Shown one piece after another: positions 24,188-36,708 of a DNA stretch of 64,000 nt; within the stretch, counting starts at the first letter, position 1; every line of letters begins with the position of its first letter. A program made the position numbers and the translations under genes. Source of the DNA: Tetrahymena elliotti 4EA (lineage: Eukaryota; Ciliophora; Oligohymenophorea; Hymenostomatida; Tetrahymenidae); the NCBI GenBank assembly GCA_000231825.2, contig JH720293.1, positions 310,001-374,000 on the forward strand. Reading direction: 5' to 3'. Under the pieces are notes generated by a model. That model was given only the letters and a program-made list of their open reading frames with translations. It was not told the origin of the DNA and did no database searches.

Positions 24188-25739
24188 TCAGTACATAAAT
24201 TATTTTCTTCTGTTAAATTGAGCTTTTTTTTCTTAAATATTTTCAGGTCTGAAAGGATTTTAATCAAAACTTTGAGAAGTAGGTAATAGATAATTTATGA
24301 CGAATGAAGAATTATCTTATTAAGGGTGATTTTGAAGCCTCTCATATTAATTCTATCTTTCTACACTATAGCTTTGTGTTTTTTAATAATTAATTTATGG
24401 GAATTGATTTGGTTAATTTATTAATTAGTCGTTACAGTGATAATTGATTTAATTATTAGTTATTATATTGTAAGATAAAATTCGCTTTCTTTGTTTTTAG
24501 TTTTATTAGATCTAATTCATCTAATCTTACAGGCTTTAATTATTAATTTTTGGAAGTAGCTATTAGTATTATTATTATTATTATTCTTAGGAATTTAACT
24601 ATTAGTTAAGCCCATTATGCATTTAATTAAATTCTTAAAAATAATTGGAGTTTTTTTAGTTGAATTTCTTTTTTTGTAAAATATCATCTGAATAATATGA
24701 TCTATCATCTTGAATTCCTCCAAATCTATCCACGCTCTAAGTATTATGCTCTTTTTTTTAAAAAAATATAAATATTTTGAAATGAATAAATAGCAAATAC
24801 TTTAGTCTGATAAGTTATATCTATAAATATTATCACCATATGCCTATCTTAACAGCTTTGAGCCATTTTCATCAACAATATTTTAGTCGTATTTCGAGAC
24901 AATAAATTTTTTTAAGTTGCTAGATCTTTAAGGCTAAAAATTTTTTTGATATTCATTTTAAACAGATGAATGCATATTTATGGATTTTTCTCCAGATAAA
25001 TCTCTATTATAATAATCTAAATTATAAAAATTTTATTCTTAAGAATTGTTATTAACATTCTTTGGAGGCGTTCTAGAATATCTGCTTTGAGTTAAATTAG
25101 GAGGAGATTATTCATCTTTTTATTTGATTTAATCAAGCTATTGATTATTATTAAGCAAAGCATTTTAATTAATAGTACTGACTTTGCTCTTGTGAGTTTA
25201 CTCTAAATGGTCTACACTTTTTTTAAGTAATGTAAAATAGGTCAAATAACTCCAAAAAAAATAAATAAAGCTTATTTACATGCTCATAAGTTATGATTAA
25301 TTTTAGCCAATATTTTTTGATAAATTTGAGTGAAGTGCTTTTAAATTTCTGATTGAAGCATTTTGATTATTTGATTGAGCATTTTCAAAAGCCTAATTGA
25401 TCTTCTCTGAGTTATCAACAACATTTCTGTAAGTTTAGTATTTCTTTTCATCATTAAATATCTACCCGTTCATATATTTTATAACATTTTGCTCTTCATC
25501 TTGAGAAATACTTGCCATCATCCTATTTATAAATGCAATTTTTATTGTCTTTTACTAAAAAATATATCTCAATACTGATTCGGATAGTTTCTTACATTCC
25601 TTCTATCTTAATGTCTAATTTTTGGTTATGCCCCTAAATCAAAAATAGCTAATTAAAAGAGAATAAAATTGATAATATTGTTACCAGGAATGTCATCACA
25701 TCTTAGCTTTCTGTCAAAACTTTTGTTGAAAATACTCAT
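24188..25739 (-). CDS. hypothetical Gln/Asn-rich protein with N-terminal helices
   Basis: Five exons from ATG 25739 to TGA 24188, introns 25634-25684, 25555-25595, 25217-25279 and 24751-24800, total 448 residues with phases closing. The N-terminus (RCDDIPGAQPKIRHQDRR, then IAFINRMMASISQDEEQN) is charged and conserved-looking. Residues 60-140 form an amphipathic helical region. The C-terminal half is very Gln/Asn/Tyr/Ser-rich, with poly-Gln coded by runs of TAA/TAG, and is probably disordered. The second intron (41 nt) has a good donor (GTAAG) and pyrimidine-rich acceptor; without it the frame hits TGA. A translated intron 25217-25279 would give a false membrane helix. I recognise no family and propose no function. 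Confidence 0.72.
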
Positions 25740-27368
25740 ACTTATAAATTTTATTTGGCAAATTATCTCTTAAAATATTAATACTCTGAATAACTATTAG
25801 TTTATATTTCTGCTTGAATAAATAGGTAATAAAAATCGAATTCGATGGGTATAAACTCACTATTTTTTTGAGAAGAAATTATAAAATAGAATATTTTCAA
25901 ATTATTTTTAGTTTACAAATCAGTGTTAAATAAACAAATATTCTTATTGTTTCTAGTATTTCAATTGTGGTGATGATTTATTTTAATAAAGTTAACTTTT
26001 TTCTATTGTCATCTAAGATAATTTCAAAGATCAATTTTTTAACAAAAACTCTTAAATAAATTTGTAAGTATATTATTCAATTTAAAAAAATTATTTTTTA
26101 AAAAGATCTTTTATTTATTGAAAAAGAACGATTTTGGAATCTTATCTATTTCTGATTTGAAATAAATTTACAAATTAGATTTTTTTAATTTTATTGCAGT
26201 AAAGATTTATTTTAATCAAGTTATTCTTTTTTCTATTATTATTTGAGGTATGATAAAAGTTAATAAAAACTCTCAAATTAACTTGTAAGTATTATATTAG
26301 ATTTAAAAAAATCATTTTTTTGAAATTGAAAAAAGACCTTTTATTTATTTTATTTATGAAAAAGAACATTTTTGTCTTATCTATTTCTGATTTGAAGTAA
26401 ATTTACAAATTATATTTGTTAATTTTATTGTGCAAGAACTTAATTACATTTTTTTAATAAAATCTACAAAAATTTTTATTTAAAACAAGCTAAAATATCT
26501 TTTTGTTTTAATAAATAAGAATAATGATCTCATTTGAATGTGACTTACAATAGATAATTTGATATATTTTTTTCTATTTCTAGATTTGATTTCTTTTCAA
26601 AAAAAATTAATTTTTTATGAACAATACAAATAAAATATTTATTTAAATATCTTGGATTGAAGGTAAATAAGTTTAGTATTTGTATAGCTTAATAGGATTC
26701 ATTTCAAAAATACTTAATGGAGTTTAAATTAATTTAGAATAAAATAAATATTAAAAATTTTACAAAAATATTTTTATTTTTTAACTAAAAAATGTTAAAC
26801 AAAATCACGATTCAAATAAGTAGCATCAATTTTTGTTATAAAATAAAGATATTAATTGAAAAATAATGTATTCAAATGCTAAAAATTAATTTTATTTTTA
26901 TTTTGCTTTTATTTTTTAAATGAAGAAAAGTATAAAAATTATTTTATTTAAAATTTTTAACTTTAAAATCTAAATAGAAAATAAGTTGTAGGGAGGGAAT
27001 GTTTGTTTGCTTTTTTTTGTCATTAAAAATATTAAAAAGTAAATAAAAAATAATAATAAATTTCTTAAAAAATGATTTAAATTATAATCTAGATAAATAG
27101 AATCTAATTTTAAATTCTAATTATCCAGCAGATCGAATTGAGGTATAAAAGTAATAACTATTTCTAACCATGAAACAAATTGAAAGTTTTTTAATTTTTC
27201 TTTCTAATGAAGGAGAAGAGAAAAGATTTAATAAAGTAAGTATTTGAATAGAAATGAATTAACAAAGAAAAGAAATAAAAATTAGATTAAAAAAAGAAGG
27301 AAAGCCTAAAAAAAAGTTAAGTAAAAAAAATAAATCTTAATTATAACAATCAATTTGTCCTTATTTTA
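25740..27368. other. intergenic, contains a diverged tandem repeat
   Basis: 1.6 kb upstream of divergent genes (24188-25739 on -, 27369-27740 on +). It contains the two-copy repeat listed separately. A 25-codon open frame at 27170 followed by GTAAGT could be a mini-exon of the downstream gene but has no support. Confidence 0.5.
25975..26442. repeat. diverged tandem repeat, two copies of about 230 bp
   Basis: Copy 1 starts at 25975 and copy 2 at 26204, both opening with GATTTATTTTAAT. Matching blocks follow in the same order: a TTTTTTCTATT run, AAAAACTC.AAAT..A.TTGTAAGTAT, TTTAAAAAAAT, CTTTTATTTATT, GAAAAAGAAC, TCTTATCTATTTCTGATTTGAA and TAAATTTACAAATTA. Identity is partial, with small indels, so the duplication is old. 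Non-coding. Confidence 0.85.
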
Positions 27369-27740
27369 ATGAAAAGTGATAATAAAATACATAAATTTAT
27401 CAGCTTAACTTTACTATTCCTATCAATCACTAAATTTTAGATTGTATTGGCATCTTATAGAAGCCATGATGACTGCATTATTGTATTGTAGAGTCAATGT
27501 ATTAAAGAAGTTTTCTCTCAAGTTTCTAATCTGACTTGGGAGTAAACAAAAATTTATTAGACAAGCCAACTTTATGTATACCAAAAGCTAGCTAAGTACT
27601 AGAAGCAAAATAATAAAAACTTTCAGGATCTTAAAAATGCTATAGAAAATGAAAATTTGGCTGGCTTGAACATTGAATTCAGTCAATACTGGAAGTGTAT
27701 AGAAGAATCAATAGATACATGTAACTAATTTACTGAATGA
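27369..27740 (+). CDS. small secreted protein with four cysteines
   Basis: An intronless 123-residue frame ending at TGA 27738-27740. Residues 1-29 look like a signal peptide (short basic start, hydrophobic core ISLTLLFLSI, then a small-residue cleavage area near VLAS). The mature part holds four cysteines in two pairs (HDDC/QSQC near the start, WKC/DTC near the end) separated by a Lys/Gln-rich helix, suggesting a helical hairpin held by two disulfides. I recognise no family. It stands alone as a + gene among - strand genes. Confidence 0.72.
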
Positions 27741-28673
27741 AAAAGTTTCTATGGAACCAAAAATAAAAAATACAGGGAAACAAAGTAAAGTAAATACAAA
27801 TCTAATGTTACTCTGAATAATTACTATTTAAAAAAAACAAAATTTTAAACAAATTAACATATAAAATAAAAATAACTAAAAAAAACATTTTAGACAATGC
27901 AAAAAGAATATTTTCATTTGAAAATATAAATCAAAAGACTCAATTTATACAAACTTGATTTTCCAATACTAACTAACTAATTAACAAACAAATAAATTTA
28001 AAAATAAGCAAATACCTTAATATATACAAATTTCAATATATCTCATCATTAATTAATGTATATATACTTTTATCTTGTTTTATACATCATTTGTAATTTT
28101 ACTCAAATTATTCTTTCATATCTTTTCAAATTTTTTTATCTGACCAGAAATTTAATTTTAGACTAACTAAACAACACGTCATTTATAAATAATATTAATT
28201 TGTTCATTTCTATTTTTACCACAAGTCATTTGACAAAAGGTATAGTATTTTAATTTCATCATTCTAGCTCACTCAATAAGGAGATAAAATACTTCATTTA
28301 TAAATGTACTACCAAAGTAAAATCAAATTGATAGAAATTCAGTTTTATTAACGCAAAACTAAAAAATCTTACTGGATTTACATTTTTACCATTACATACT
28401 GAAATTCAAATTTAAGATAAATTTTTATGTTAAAAATAAAAAGTGTATTATTTATTATTTTAAAATATTTATTTTGAGTTAAATAATTTTTTTGTTGATT
28501 CGATTAAACAATTTAATAAAAAGATATTTCAAATATTACAACTATAAAGGTTATATAGATGTAACAAATTGCATTTGCTAGAATTTAATAAAAAAATATT
28601 TAAAATATATACATTCCTATTTTATATAATTTTATATATATGTAACAAATTGTATTTCCTAAACAAAATTATT
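27741..28673. other. convergent intergenic region, nothing recognised
   Basis: About 930 nt between the ends of convergent genes. AT-rich, contains a weak near-repeat (GATGTAACAAATTG at 28559 and TATGTAACAAATTG at 28640, the latter near the end of the - strand gene's 3' side). No gene signature. Confidence 0.5.
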
Positions 28674-31600
28674 TCATTTTTTTCTTGGGGAAGTGTTTTA
28701 AGATATAATAGAACATATTTGCAATTAAGGACCATGGTTTTAATTATTTGACTCGATTTTGACTTTGTATGTGAATTTTAACTTATTCTGTACCTGCATT
28801 TATTAATGTATTTTCTCGAACTTATCCTTTAAAAAATCAGACCACTTTTTATTAAATTAAAATCATTTGTAAAAAATATGTTGATTTAACGTGTAATTTA
28901 TCTAAATTAAAAAAAATATTACCTTGTGATAAGGAATTTGCAGCATCTTAATCTCTTCGTAGTATGGTTATACATTTACAGTGATTATTTCATCAAAATA
29001 AGGAGAATTTAGTTTGACGCATTAAGCAGTAAGCATAAAGAATTCCTTCATTATAAAATAAATAAATTAACTAATATTTAGATGTAATTTTAATAATTAC
29101 CTCATAAGTATCTTTCCTCTATGTTTTTTGTAATGGCTATCTGAAAAAATTTTTATCAATAGATCTTTCTTTTGATTTTATTCTGGAATTATTGATCAGC
29201 ATTTCTGAAATATTTTCATATTCAGGATTTATGCTTTGGGATTTATTATTTTGAACACTTTAAATGATATTTGAAACTAATAAATTTTCTTCTTTAAGAT
29301 CATTATCTTTTAATAGAGGAGAACACAATTTATCAAAATCATCCTAAATATTGGAATTCATTTTATTTAAATCATCAAATGTTTAAATTTCATTCTTTAT
29401 TTTCGATTTTTCTAACATTTCTGTGGCATCTTCTCTGTCACTATTGTCATCATTGTTTATATTATCAAATTTATTAGGACTTAAATAGTTTTAAATTTAA
29501 TTTTATTAATTCTTTTGTAGACTTAGATTATTAACTTATTAGTTTTATTAGCCTTGAGCAGATGTTTGGTTTCCTTCTATTTACTTTTATTAACTTTCTT
29601 AATTGTAATTATTAAATTATTGCATGCTCTATCTTTGGACAGTATCTTAATTTAATTTATTTTGATTTAATTGAGTAGATGGTAGAGAACATATACTTGC
29701 ACTCTTAATACCAGATTTATACTATTTATAAATATTTGATTTTTATTGAAGAAGTTATTTAGAGATATCATTAGGTTATTCATTCAAAAAAGCATCACCA
29801 TCTATAACTATTTTCTCAAATGGATTATTCTTTTAAATATTATTCAAGTTATCATGTTCTTATTTCCCCTTATTTTCTATTGTGAACTTATTTTCACTTT
29901 AGTAAACTTCTGATGGTATTAAAAGACTTCTAGTGTGCTCATGCTTATATTTTTTCCCATTAGTGTACATTGTATCATTAGTAATTAGAGTATTTAATTT
30001 AAAATTATCTTCATTATCCTCTCCCCAATGAGAGATTTTGTAATTTTTCATGTTTTCCATAAACTTTGTCTTCCTATGAGTATGATTTCTTGAAGAGAAT
30101 TTTCTGACTTACCCACTTATTGACATCTTTGATTGATTGCTAAAGTCATCTAATATCATTTAAGGTTATGTATTATAATGCTCAACATGATTAGTCTTAT
30201 ATGCACTGCAGGAATTATGACGATTCTAATTATTGAATAATTATTATTGTTATTACTAATTCTATTATTATAAAATTTCACTGCCATCATTATTCTAGTA
30301 AACTTTTTAGTTGATTTAAGGTGTATTAAAATTATGTGCTGATTTTTCTTATTTTAAATTTGAACTTTATTCAGATGATTTAGAAGCAGACATTTTTTTA
30401 ACTTATTGAAAAGAAGATTGATTGATGCTATCTTACATTTCATTATTCTTTGAATGTTGACTTTCACTTTAATTACTTTAATTTCTTTCTCTTTGTTGAT
30501 CAATCTCTAATTCATCTACAGGTATTTTTAAAGATTCTTTATAGTTGCTATTTTAAACATCCTGAATAGTATTTTTTTGAGAAGAAAATTCTTTTAATTA
30601 GTCTTTTTAGCTTGAGGCTATAAATCTTTTTTAAACCTCTTCTTTGTGTTCTGGACTTTATCCTACTTTATCTTCCTCTTATTCTTCTTCTGAAATTCTA
30701 TGATCTTCAATAAGTATCATTTGCTTTTCTTTAGCTGCTGGGGAAAAAACTTGATTTTTTAAGGAGTTCAATTGAGGATCATCATAGGAATTCAACAATT
30801 CATCTATTCTTTAATCTTAAAAACTTTTAATGTCCATTTAAGCACTTATGTCTTCAGTAGAAGAGTAATTTTATTGTTCAATTTTCATGGCCTCTTCAAC
30901 ATTTTTTAATTTTGAAACATTTTTCTTGAAATTTAAGTTTGATCTATTTTCAGCTTCAACAGCATTATCTTATTTAGACTATCTAGAATATTCATATTCA
31001 TCATCTTCATAATTTTTCTCTTCTTAGTATTTTTTAGATAAATTATTTATTCCTTTCTTAAAAAATGTAAAAGTTTAGCTTTTGTTCTTATATTCTTAGA
31101 TCCCTTTCTCTTCATCTTCAATAATTATTTAGCTGCTATTTTTATTTGATTAGGGTTGGTTTCTATTAGTCTTACTATCAGTTTGAATATCACTTAAATT
31201 ATTTATATTTAGATTAGAAAATCTTTTACCAAAGTTATTTTTAGAAATAGCCTTGGTTTTACCTTTGATAGTATGATCTTTAATATTATCTTCTGTATGT
31301 GAGTCCCTGTTCGAAGAATAGTAGTTAAACATATCATCTCCAAATTTATTTTAATTCTTATTTTATCCTAAAATTTCTCCATACAAAGCTGCGAACTACC
31401 CTTGATTTTTTTCTATTTTTCATTTTTTAATTTAAATTTCACAAAACAAAAAGAATAGAAATTTATAATATTAGTTATTATTTTAAATATTTCTAAATAA
31501 AGATATTTGACATTAAATAATTTACCTTATTCATAAGTTGTACTTGCAACGTTTTGATTGCTCTAAGCAATATAACTATCATTCTCTATAGTATCACTTT

Positions 31601-32964
31601 CTTTAGAATCTTTTCTATTCAATTTACTCTAATTTAACATTTGAAGCTACAAATATTAGACCTCAATTTTTTCTTTTTCTTCTTAAGCATTTGAAAATCT
31701 AAATTGAGTATCTTGCAGCTATCTTCTAATAGAGTCATTTTCTTTCAAAAATACTTAATATTTAAAATATAATTTTGATTAAACTCAATATTAAAAATTA
31801 TATTTACAGTTATTCATTCTTTTCATTTCATCTAATTAATTTAAAAGCTCCTACTACTGTAATTATTCCTACTAGACTTTTTTTTTTGTTTCTGAAAGGT
31901 CTTTTGATAGCTATATATTATGATTTTTAAGATTATCTAGTTCTTATTGAATAATTGTTAGCTTTGAGTTAGAGACCAATTCCTTATCTTATTTCTTTAT
32001 AATTTAATTAAAATTATTTGAAATATTAAGATTAAAGAGTATTTTTTACAACTAATTCTATTTGCTAAAAACTTTTGATCAGTTCTTGGTCTAGTTCTGA
32101 ATTTCTTGCTTTTAACTTTTCACTAAACTCTTCTAACTGAGCGTATTCTTAAGTAAGATTATTGTTTTATTCTGTTAGGAATTGCAATCTTCTCTATTGA
32201 TATAATTTTAAAATCGAATTATTTCTTACATTGAAAAAATAAGAAATGTATTAGATATTTGCCAAAACTAAAAATCTTAATTCCTAAAAAACAGTGAATT
32301 TTAGAGTTTGTGATTGCTTTTACATCGATCGATAAATAATTTGAAAAAATAATAAAAATTTAAATTGATAAATTACGGAGTATTCTTCACAATGTTATTC
32401 TTTAAACTCTAAATCCCTTTGAAGCTCTTCTTTTTATTAAACAAATTCTTCATATTCTTCACTAAATATATCTCTTTATTCATGCATTTTTTCTAAAAGT
32501 ACATCTATTTATATAATTTTGTTTGTTAATTTAGTGTAAAGCTAATCATTTGCAATTCATCATGTATGAACATTTTTTAATAATCATTACATGCCAACTC
32601 TAAAGAAAGCTTGATTTATTGTTCCTTATTTAAGATTTCCTTGATCGCTAGCTCAAATTCATCTATTGAATTATAATATTATTTTGTAATTTTGTATTAC
32701 AATTGAGGATTAAAATGAAATTTTCATTCAATCTTATCAGGTTAATAGTGAAATCAATAAATGCTGTTTACATTAAATTTCATCTTCTTTAACACCTCTA
32801 TCTAACCTTCTTTGAAGGAATGATTGTTCTATATCAGTCTATAGCTTATTCAAAAATTTTTTTATTTCAGCTTCGTCCTCATCCCATTTTTTGAGATTTA
32901 ACTTTTCTTCAAAGGTATTAATAATGCTACTTTGTGATTCCTCAAATTCTTATTATCCCTACAT
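28674..32964 (-). CDS. large coiled-coil protein with disordered acidic/Gln-rich C-terminal half
   Basis: Nine exons from a conservative ATG at 32964 to TGA 28674 give 1,205 residues. Introns: 32663-32771, 32505-32590, 32284-32376, 31995-32049, 31754-31807, 31401-31525, 29046-29100, 28827-28922; all phases close. Residues 1-340 are almost continuous coiled coil (EELQRDLEFKEQ, LDNLKNHNIQLSKDLSETKK, EEKEKIEVQYLQLQ). The remaining 860 residues are mostly one long exon rich in Ser, Asn, Glu and Gln with basic islands, ending in a short better-ordered exon (NHGPQLQICSI). No named domain found. The frame is open upstream of the ATG, and probable extra 5' exons extend to about 33.4 kb, with beta-strand-like stretches that could form an N-terminal C2-type domain; I could not fix their splicing. 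A cytoskeletal role is plausible but inferred only from architecture. Confidence 0.8.
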
Positions 32965-34267
32965 CTAAATATTTGACACTTTATTAGTTGACTTGTTGAT
33001 TATAATTTTTCAATCAAAATTAAATTGTAAAAAAGCTTTTAAAAATATAATTGTTACTTGCTTTATACTATTATTGGCAAGCTAATTTTAATATAAAGGT
33101 AAATTTTTGAGGTTGTTATTTCTTTACCCTTACTTATCATTTGTAAAAATTAAAATTATTGTGTTAAATTTTAAGGGTAACTCAACTTCTCCAATACAAA
33201 TAGCAAATAGAAAGAGGTTCTACAAAATTACCATTGCTAATGTAGTTTAATACTAAGTTCAACTTTATTTTAGCCAAAGCAAAAGCATTTATATGTATTT
33301 TTATTTCTAAAAATTTTCACCTAAAAATACACCATCATAAAAAAGAAAGTTAATTTCTTATTATCATCAATCATTACATAATTTACCAAAGAAGAATGTA
33401 AAATATTACTATTTATTTTTAAAATTCTTTTGACCTAAATTTTTTACATTCTGAATTAATTGGTATTTAATACCTTAACTTTATTATTTTTTATTTTCTA
33501 TCTAGAAATTATTGTTGTAAAAAATTGATATCATAATAAACCACTTGACACCATAGTTTACAGAAGCATCAAGCCATGACATAATAAGTATTGTATAAAT
33601 GTAATATTCAATACTTTTTTCTAATTTTTAAAATTAAATTAACTTAATTTTAATTTTGAGTAAATGCAATGATTAAATCCTTAAGTATATTTTATAATCC
33701 TAATACTCTAATAAAATAGGATTATAAAGATAAAATATTCTTCTGAAATGATGATACATCAATAGAAAATAACCTAAATTATTAGATTATTTTAATTTAA
33801 AAAAAATAAACTCTATCAAATATTCTAAACTTTTAAAATAAATAATAAATAATCAAAACAGTTTTCTATCAAAGGAGTATTTTGATTTTTGCTTAGATTA
33901 TGAATTAGCATTTATTTTTGTTTGATTAAAATAGTTTATGGACCATATTAATTGCTCTTTTTATGATTTATTCTAAGATCTTTTCTAATTAATTAATTGA
34001 AATAAAATTTTATTGTTGAAAATTATATGTTTCAATTTTTTGATAAAATGTGATTTCGTTTTAATTTATTTGTTTGACCTCCAAATTTGGTTAAATTGAA
34101 ATTTTTTGAGAAAAAAAAAAATAACAACATTATGATTTTTGAAAATTTAACAGATTTTTTATAATAAAAGCAATTTACTAACTGAGTGTATTTAACAAAT
34201 ATTTAAATATAAATGTTTTTATTTAATATGTTTGTTTGACGCTTGTTATTAATCATGAAATTTTATT
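32965..34267. other. upstream region with unresolved 5' exons, then intergenic
   Basis: Between 32965 and about 33430 several short open stretches on the - strand look coding (for example KIKLNLVLNYISN and YLPLYQNQLANNSIK-like peptides near 33100-33290) and may be 5' exons of the coiled-coil gene, but I cannot choose one phase-consistent chain. From about 33430 to 34267 I see only AT-rich spacer. Confidence 0.4.
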
Positions 34268-35065
34268 TCATTATTAAGTTTTGGAAGGCTTTTATTCAAC
34301 TGATTTAGATCTGGGTTTCTTTAATAAAGACTTTAATTCTTCTTCTGAGAGGTTATTCTGTTTTGAGAATTCAGCAATCTTTTACTTTTATTCTAATTGA
34401 ATTTTTTCTGCTTTTTCTTCATAAACTTTCTTTTGTTCAGAGCTTACTTTTTTCCAATTAGATGTGACATCTGATAGTTTTTGATTAGGATTAACTTCAT
34501 ATTATTCTTTGACATAAAGTTAGAAAGAAGTTAATGGACGTAATGATGGAACAATACTATCCTAATGTTATTTTGTAAAGATTTCAGTTTATTCTTTATA
34601 CCTTTATTTGTCTTAGGCTGATTTTTCTTAGTATACTTTTTATTATTCTTAAGGAAGTTGCTTGAATTCTTAATTTAACTTTTTCAAGGTATCTGTTACC
34701 TTTTGATTGGGATCCTTGACGTATTTTTCAGAGAAGTAAAAAATAAATGGACTCTTTGGAGCTTTTGGTAAAGTATACTTAGCTTTGTATTGCTCAAGAT
34801 TATCTTAATATTACTTGAAGGCATTTTATCTTTCAACTTTTGCTTATTCACTCAATTGAGCAATTAAGTTTTTATCTGCTAAAATGTCTTTTTTTTTCGA
34901 ACCAAGATCTTTTTTTTTGTTTTATACAAGCTATTGGAGCAAAGCTTTTTCTGTGGCAGGCAAAGCAGGAGGAGATGGGAATGCAAATTTATTACCACTG
35001 AATGTAACTAATTTAAAGTTACTAGCAAAATACTTGTTGGTATAGAAAAGAGAACGGCCTATCAT
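34268..35065 (-). CDS. mitochondrial HMG-box protein with two boxes (TFAM/Abf2 type)
   Basis: An intronless 265-residue frame, ATG 35065 to TGA 34268. The first 25 residues carry Arg/Lys/Ser and hydrophobics with no acids (MIGRSLFYTNKYFASNFK), a typical mitochondrial presequence. Two HMG boxes follow. Box A is at about 98-165 (LPKAPKSPFIFYFSEKY, later FKQLPQEQQKVYQEKSAQDKQRY), and box B at about 172-240 (LRPLTSFQLYVKEQY, VTSNWKKVSSEQKKVYEEKAEK). Spacing and the PxxP-F-aromatic starts fit the family. Double-box mitochondrial proteins bend and package mtDNA (Abf2) and activate transcription (TFAM). The presequence argues for the organelle rather than chromatin. The Lys-rich tail ends KPSKTQQ. 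In ciliates such proteins organise the linear mitochondrial nucleoid; that role is inferred. Confidence 0.88.
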
Positions 35066-35390
35066 TCTTTTTTACACTTTCTAGATGCTTTTGAATAATT
35101 ATTATTGTTATTTTATTTGATATTATTATTTTTTATTAAAAACCAGCTCAATATTTATTAACAGTGCCCTTAAAGAATATTTAGGTAGAATAGAATCATT
35201 AGATCTATTTTTTATCTATATCAGAGATGGATATTGAAACTAACATGAATCAATCAATAAAAAATAAAAAAAATTTTAAGAGAAATATTTCTAGAAAGTT
35301 CATATAAAATGTTAAATTAGCAAGCAATTTATTTATCTTACAAACATAAATAATTTTATTATTAAAACAATATTTGATTTACTATTACTT
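35066..35390. other. intergenic, nothing recognised
   Basis: 325 nt between two - strand genes; no feature seen. Confidence 0.6.
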
Positions 35391-36708
35391 TCAATTAAGC
35401 TTTTCTTATTTAGGCAAATTGTCTGTGATGTAAGTAGAAAAGAATTTGTATTTATATATGAATTGTAAGAAATATCTGCCTAAAAAAATTGAAGGAAATA
35501 ATAAGCCAAAGTATTAAACCCAAGCATTTCTAATTAATTATAGGAAAGAAGGCTTATAAAGAATTTGTTGCTATCTATTAAGGTCGAGCAATATTTTAAA
35601 ATTTAAAAATTGTTGGTAAGGAGGAGTTTTTATAACAACTTAAGTTACATGAGTTTAGTATTAAGCATCTATTCTAACTATTTTATTTATTTAATTTCAA
35701 TAAAATTTTTTAAAAATATATCAATAATTTTTAAGATTGATAGAATATAATCAAAAATTAATTTTAGGTAATTACAATCACGTTAATAATATTTTTAATA
35801 TATTTGGTCTAACAACATCCAGCCTGATACAAAGGGATTCTCTTCATATATTTTTAAAATTGAGGTTGAGTACCTTTTTTTTAAAATAGAATGATTTTTT
35901 ACTGATATTCAAAAAATAAATAAAATAATTACCTAGATCTTGGTAAAGGCTTATTAGTTACTAGTAGAGGATATCCTGAGAATACCACATTTCCTAAATT
36001 AACATTTGCCACATTATTTGTTTAGAATCTTAACATTCCACGACTTTAAATTTTAGTATATTTCTATGTGCAATTTTTAAATGATTTTGATTCTTTTATA
36101 TTTTGAAATAATTAATTAGCTTACTTTGAAATTCATTCCCATGAATATGACAATATCAACATCTTTTACAAATTAATTGCTAAGTGCTATTAGTTATAAA
36201 TTAATTTCTAAATGATCAACTACTCCATCATCATTATAATCATAACTTTTATGCTAATAGATTTTTATTTAAAATTAATTATCCTTATTCATAAAAATTT
36301 ATTTATTTGTTATTTACTGTCAAACTTTGCATATTAATAATTGGTGTTGATGGATTATTTAGCTCCTCCTATTTAAACATATTTGTTATTGTGTGGGTCG
36401 TATATGCTGTTGTACCTTCTTATTGAGCTAAAACTGATATATGAAAATTATTATCATTCTAAAAATTCATATCTATTTATTCTAATCCTATAACCTATGT
36501 TTGCCATAAATCTATTTATTTAATTATTTTATAATAAGGTTATAATTATATTCTTTTTTTTAACTTTATTACTTTAAGTAGAGGCAACAAGCAAAAAAGG
36601 TATCATCGCTACCAGAAAATATGTACAAAAGCAAACAAAAGCAGCTGGAGAAATAGGGGATGCACAGTAATACCTCTAAAAAGGAGTAGAATAAAGCTAG
36701 TAGGCCAT
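35391..36708 (-). CDS. TMEM231: transmembrane protein TMEM231 (ciliary transition zone)
   Basis: TMEM231 belongs to the MKS/B9 (tectonic) complex of the ciliary transition zone, which gates membrane protein entry into cilia. Six exons, introns 36512-36572, 36254-36317, 36064-36124, 35874-35932 and 35678-35775, give 324 residues (human about 316). The family plan is intact: an N-terminal MAYQLYSTPFQRYY like the MALYELFSHPVERSY start of animal TMEM231, membrane helix 1 at about 20-42 (FVCFCTYFLVAMIPFLLVAS), a long lumenal region with DYNDDGVVDHLEI and a beta-rich section (MLRFQTNNVANVNLGNVVF, then PLPRSRYSTSILKIY), the pre-membrane phrase ILYKPSFLQLIRNAWVQYF, and a C-terminal helix (FGLLFPSIFLGRYFLQF) with a short cytosolic tail. 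Recognised only after splicing with TAA/TAG as Gln. Confidence 0.87.

Noticed and set aside
25217..25279. An apparent membrane helix in the Gln-rich protein
   Set aside because: The hydrophobic stretch is a translated intron with good GT...AG ends and matching phase; splicing it gives a uniformly hydrophilic protein.
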